Origin: Hyphomicrobiales bacterium
Lineage (GTDB): Bacteria > Pseudomonadota > Alphaproteobacteria > Rhizobiales > Rhizobiaceae
DNA length: 39,179 nucleotides
NCBI GenBank assembly: GCA_900468805.1
Contig: UEIF01000050.1
Span: forward strand, 1-39,179
Reading direction: 5' to 3'
Program-made: the position numbers and the translations under genes
The notes under the pieces: generated by a model
What the model was told of the DNA's origin: nothing
Databases searched by the model: none
Seen by the model: only the letters and a program-made list of their open reading frames with translations
Part shown: one piece after another, positions 36,491 to 39,179 of the stretch
Numbering within the stretch: the first letter of the stretch is position 1
Layout of the letters: each line of letters starts with the position of its first letter

Positions 36491-37045
36491 CTATGCTGCC
36501 AGCGAGCGTATATCCTTGGCCACGTCGGCGAGATCATTGTCGATCTGGTGATCGCGCCCCGGCAGCGAGCAGACGACCGCATCCGGGATCGCCATGGCGT
36601 AAAGCTCGATATGCGCAAAGGGCACCGTGTCGTCGTCGCTGCCGTGATAGATGAGCACGGGCATCCCCTCCGGCAGGCTCTCGGAAAAATCGCTGCCGCC
36701 AGCGATCTCATCGCTCTCCCATCCGCCAGCCCCCATGAAGGGCGGCGCGATCAGGATGACGGCGCCGGGCTCGAAGGCCGGCCACGCTTCGGCAAGCGTG
36801 TGGAGAAGCACCGTGCCGCCGAAGGAATGGCCGATCAGGATGGCGCCGTCTTCGAGGGTTTGGAACTCGGTGATAACAGCGGCTTTCCACGCCTGATAAT
36901 GCGGATCGGCCTCGTCGGGCATGCGCGGGTAGCGGATGGTGTAGGCATCGCCGAGTTCGCGGGCGAGGCTGTCTACCAGCTTGTTGTCCCACTCGTCGTG
37001 GGTCGTCTCGCCGGCGCCCTGAATGAAGAGGATCTGTGTTGGCAT
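36491..37045 (-). CDS. Small alpha/beta hydrolase (RBBP9/YdeN-like)
   Basis: The 184-residue serine hydrolase opens with ILFIQGAGETTHDEWD and has the nucleophile elbow GHSFGG (Ser74), the acid in YHGSDDDTVPF (Asp137 to Asp139) and His166 in PGRDHQIDND. The layout matches the short RBBP9/YdeN-type hydrolases, whose substrates are mostly unknown. ATG 37045 gives the expected N-terminus; the frame is open to 37132, but that part overlaps repeat sequence. Confidence 0.85.
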   Translation of the reverse strand: MPTQILFIQGAGETTHDEWDNKLVDSLARELGDAYTIRYPRMPDEADPHYQAWKAAVITEFQTLEDGAILIGHSFGGTVLLHTLAEAWPAFEPGAVILIAPPFMGAGGWESDEIAGGSDFSESLPEGMPVLIYHGSDDDTVPFAHIELYAMAIPDAVVCSLPGRDHQIDNDLADVAKDIRSLAA

Positions 37046-37257
37046 GGATGGTATCCCGGTTGTGACCATCAGGGAGATGGGTCGTTGCGGGAGCAGGGCA
37101 AGGGTCTTGACCCGTCCTTCGGACTCCCACAAGGAGGGAGATCGACGAGTGCGGAATTCGACAACCAGATGCCACCAACCTTGGTGGCGGCGTTCAGGGC
37201 AGCTTTGCGCTAGAACCGGACAAGCGCGTAGAAATCGCAGGTCTCACCTTCCCGACA

Positions 37258-37578
37258 CTATCGCCTTCCACCGATGCGGCGCATATCCACAACGCGGCCA
37301 TCACGCTGCCGTATGGAAATCTCGAACCGGCTGTTGCCTCTCTGGGCCCGATAAACGAAGAAACGACCACGGCAGTCGATCCGCCTGACGTCCCTGAAAC
37401 CGCGGCTACGGAGCAGCCTCTCGCCCTGACTACAGGTAATCCCTCTGCCGCTGTTGAGATTGCTGCCGACGCTGATGGAGATCTGGGCCTGCGCGCTTGC
37501 TTCAGTCGGCATGGATATTGTTGGGACTGACAGGCCGATAGCCAGCGCTAGTGACAGAAACAACGATGATCTGGACAA
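37258..37578 (-). CDS. Small secreted basic protein
   Basis: The 106-residue protein has a signal peptide (SLFLSLALAIGLSVPTIS, cleavage after SAQA) and a mature part rich in Arg and Gly, with two cysteines (ITCSQGERLLRSRGF and RIDCRGRFFVY). The repeated GRFFVYRAQRG and ISIRQRDGRVVDM pattern suggests a small beta-fold. TTG 37578 is chosen as start because GGGAGGATGCC lies directly upstream. Similar short secreted proteins are frequent in rhizobia; the function is unknown. Confidence 0.65.
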   Translation of the reverse strand: MSRSSLFLSLALAIGLSVPTISMPTEASAQAQISISVGSNLNSGRGITCSQGERLLRSRGFRDVRRIDCRGRFFVYRAQRGNSRFEISIRQRDGRVVDMRRIGGRR

Positions 37579-37730
37579 GGCATCCTCCCTTTGGATAACG
37601 GGCTCCGAACACACCATGCTCGTTTGTCTGCAGAATTATACAACCTTGGGAATAGGAGCGATAGGGGGCGCGTCAGTACGACGCCGTCTCAGCTGCCCGT
37701 TCAGCTAACCAGAGGGATATTGAGGACCGG

Positions 37731-37785
37731 CAAGGACGGCTCCAGACCCGTGGCTCGCCCCCGGAGTCCGGCAGGACAGAGGGGT
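37731..37785. repeat. Copy of the inner module of the mosaic element
   Basis: This 55-bp stretch shares AAGGACGG, the core CAGACCCGTGGCT and a GGGGT end with 31886-31936, with a few mismatches. A short inverted match to the same module, GACCCGTCCTTCGG, is at 37112-37125. No gene lies in 37579-37835. Confidence 0.6.
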
Positions 37786-37835
37786 GACCCACGGGACACC
37801 TCCCCTACTCATCCACACACCCTCACCTCGCCACG

Positions 37836-39023
37836 TCACCCCGCAGCAACCACCTTCCCTCGCCTCAGCAGCACCGCAACCACAAACCCGCAAACCGCAG
37901 TCACACCGCCCACCAGAAACACGCTTCCGTATCCCGCCCGGTCGGCGAGCACGCCCGCCAGCGGCCCGGTCAGCCCGTAAGCCAGATCCTGAAAGGCCGA
38001 GAAGCCGCCAAGCGCGGTGCCGCGCAGATGCGGTGCCACGAGATGCACGACTTCGCGCCCCATGGCGGGAAAGATCATCGAGCAGCCGAGGCCGGTCATG
38101 AAGGCGCCGATCAGGGCGACGGCGGGATCGGCGGCACTCCAGATCAGCAACTGGCCGATGGCTTCGACTGCGAGCGAGACGACAGCGACCGTGAGCCCGC
38201 CGTAGCGATCCGGCAGGTGGCCGAAGAGCAGGCGCACCAGCACGAAGCCGCAGCCGAAGGCGGTCAGTCCGAGGCCCGCATGATCCCAGCCGAGATCGCG
38301 GAAATAGAGGGTGAAGAAGGAGCCGATCGCCGCAAAACCCATGCCCTGCAGGCAGACGATCAGCCCGTGCACCCAGATGCGACCGATGACGGCGGCAAGC
38401 GGCGGGCGCTCCCTGCCCGGATGGGCGGCAACGGCGGGCACGCTGCGGATCGCGGCAAGCCCGAGCAGGGGCAGCATGGCGCTGACGGCCATCGTGCCGG
38501 CAAAGCCGATGTTATCGAGCAGCAGCAGTCCAACAGGCCCGCCAAGCCCAAGCGCGCCGTAGATCGCCGCGCCAACCAGCGCCAGCACCCGGCCGGAGCG
38601 CGCCGGCCCGACAAGCCCGATGCCCCAGGCAATGACGCCGACGGCGACAAGGCTTTCGCCGAGCCCGATCAACAGCCGCCCGGCAACGAGGATGGCAAAA
38701 CCCGTAGCCGGCGCCTGCAGCGAAAGCCCGGCGGCGAGCGAAATCAGCGCCCCCGCCACATAGAAGACCAGGCCGCGCTGCACGGCGAGCTTGGCGCCCC
38801 TGCCATCGGCAAGCCCGCCGGCATAGCCGCGGGTGAGGATGGTGGCGAGGAAAGCGATGCCGACGCCAAGGCCCGCCCAGCCATTCCCGAGGCCAAGCGT
38901 GCCGGTCACGAACACGGGCACGACAGGAAGGGCGATAGCAACGCAGAGATAGGAAATGAAGAGGATCGCGGTCAGCAGGTAAAGCCGGGCCTGCTCGCGA
39001 TCACCAGTAAGACGGAAAGCCAT
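37836..39023 (-). CDS. MFS transporter (YfcJ/YhhS-like)
   Basis: The 395-residue inner-membrane protein has about 12 hydrophobic segments. The loop between helices 2 and 3, TRGYAGGLADGRGAK, is an MFS A-like motif; GRLLIGLGESLVAVGVIAWG and GRVLALVGAAIYGALGLGGP mark helices 4 and 5, and FGHLPDRYGG is the second-half A-motif. The pattern fits the YhhS/YfcJ group, to which arabinose-export and drug-resistance roles have been assigned. AGGAGGTTTTC directly precedes ATG 39023. A hairpin with U-tract lies 35 bp upstream, so transcription may be attenuated. Confidence 0.9.
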   Translation of the reverse strand: MAFRLTGDREQARLYLLTAILFISYLCVAIALPVVPVFVTGTLGLGNGWAGLGVGIAFLATILTRGYAGGLADGRGAKLAVQRGLVFYVAGALISLAAGLSLQAPATGFAILVAGRLLIGLGESLVAVGVIAWGIGLVGPARSGRVLALVGAAIYGALGLGGPVGLLLLDNIGFAGTMAVSAMLPLLGLAAIRSVPAVAAHPGRERPPLAAVIGRIWVHGLIVCLQGMGFAAIGSFFTLYFRDLGWDHAGLGLTAFGCGFVLVRLLFGHLPDRYGGLTVAVVSLAVEAIGQLLIWSAADPAVALIGAFMTGLGCSMIFPAMGREVVHLVAPHLRGTALGGFSAFQDLAYGLTGPLAGVLADRAGYGSVFLVGGVTAVCGFVVAVLLRRGKVVAAG

Positions 39024-39057
39024 GAAAACCTCCTGGCCATTCCCTCGTCGACGGGCA

Positions 39058-39099
39058 CAAAAAAACGCACTCCGACCGGCGAGGATCGATAAGTGCGTT
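39058..39099 (-). terminator. Hairpin with U-tract just upstream of the MFS gene
   Basis: AACGCACT (39064-39071) and AGTGCGTT (39092-39099) form an 8-bp stem with a 20-nt loop, followed on the minus strand by seven U. It ends 35 bp before the MFS start. It is either the terminator of a gene beyond the window or an attenuator in the MFS leader. 39100-39179 holds no gene. Confidence 0.65.
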
Positions 39100-39179
39100 G
39101 CTTGACGTCAAACGCTTACGGCCAGCGGACTGGCATGGGTTGGGAGATACGGGATATGTGGAGGAGTGAGGTGGTGCCC

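Noticed and set aside
38028..39092. Plus-strand open frame of 354 codons
   Set aside because: It is a charged mirror of the minus-strand MFS transporter.

Overview
The window looks like a chromosomal segment of a Rhizobiales alphaproteobacterium (Rhizobium/Agrobacterium/Ensifer group). Grounds: high GC with GC-rich third positions, a UvrB with the long N- and C-terminal extensions typical of rhizobia, several GC-rich palindromic mosaic repeats of the rhizobial kind, and many small proteins (DUF1488, BON, short secreted proteins) common in that order. Genus assignment is inference; there is no rRNA or tRNA gene to anchor it.

Layout, left to right. 1-3852: sulfur and peroxide handling (a truncated persulfide dioxygenase-rhodanese fusion and a 1-Cys peroxiredoxin), divergent from a SARP/BTAD-type regulator with a TPR-like tail. 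4242-10989: a small conserved protein, an MFS exporter, a two-gene unit of a nucleoid-associated NA37/YejK-like protein and a three-helix membrane protein (overlapping by 29 bp), an isochorismatase-fold hydrolase lacking the usual cysteine, and a GH15 glycosidase. 11130-15965: a 1611-residue autotransporter-like surface protein built of six TIG repeats, one cadherin-like domain, four putative Ig repeats and a beta-barrel. 16354-19305: uvrB, with a mosaic repeat read in frame near its 3' end. 19311-22227: an AT-rich three-gene operon (DNA methyltransferase, DUF262 protein with a DGQQR motif, HEPN-like protein) starting 5 bp from the uvrB stop. 22585-31683: small housekeeping and envelope genes, a DEDD exonuclease, a dienelactone hydrolase-like protein, a J-domain protein, a periplasmic arylsulfatase and a cold-shock protein. 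32052-39023: an amidase, a divergent HxlR regulator/SDR pair, several small unknowns, a serine hydrolase and a second MFS transporter.

The strongest candidate for an undescribed system is the methyltransferase-DUF262-HEPN cassette. Its genes overlap by 1 and 4 bp, its base composition is foreign to both neighbours, and its parts suggest modification, DNA or nucleotide sensing, and a nuclease or toxin effector. It has no HNH or PD-(D/E)XK nuclease that I can see, so the HEPN protein would be the effector. The second candidate is the NA37-like/membrane-protein pair at 6093-8415.

Two genes (22585-23051 and 35040-35713) appear to carry single-base frameshifts; these could be real pseudogenes or sequence errors. 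At least three families of GC-rich palindromic repeats lie in intergenic regions. All functions come from motif reading by eye; no database search was possible.
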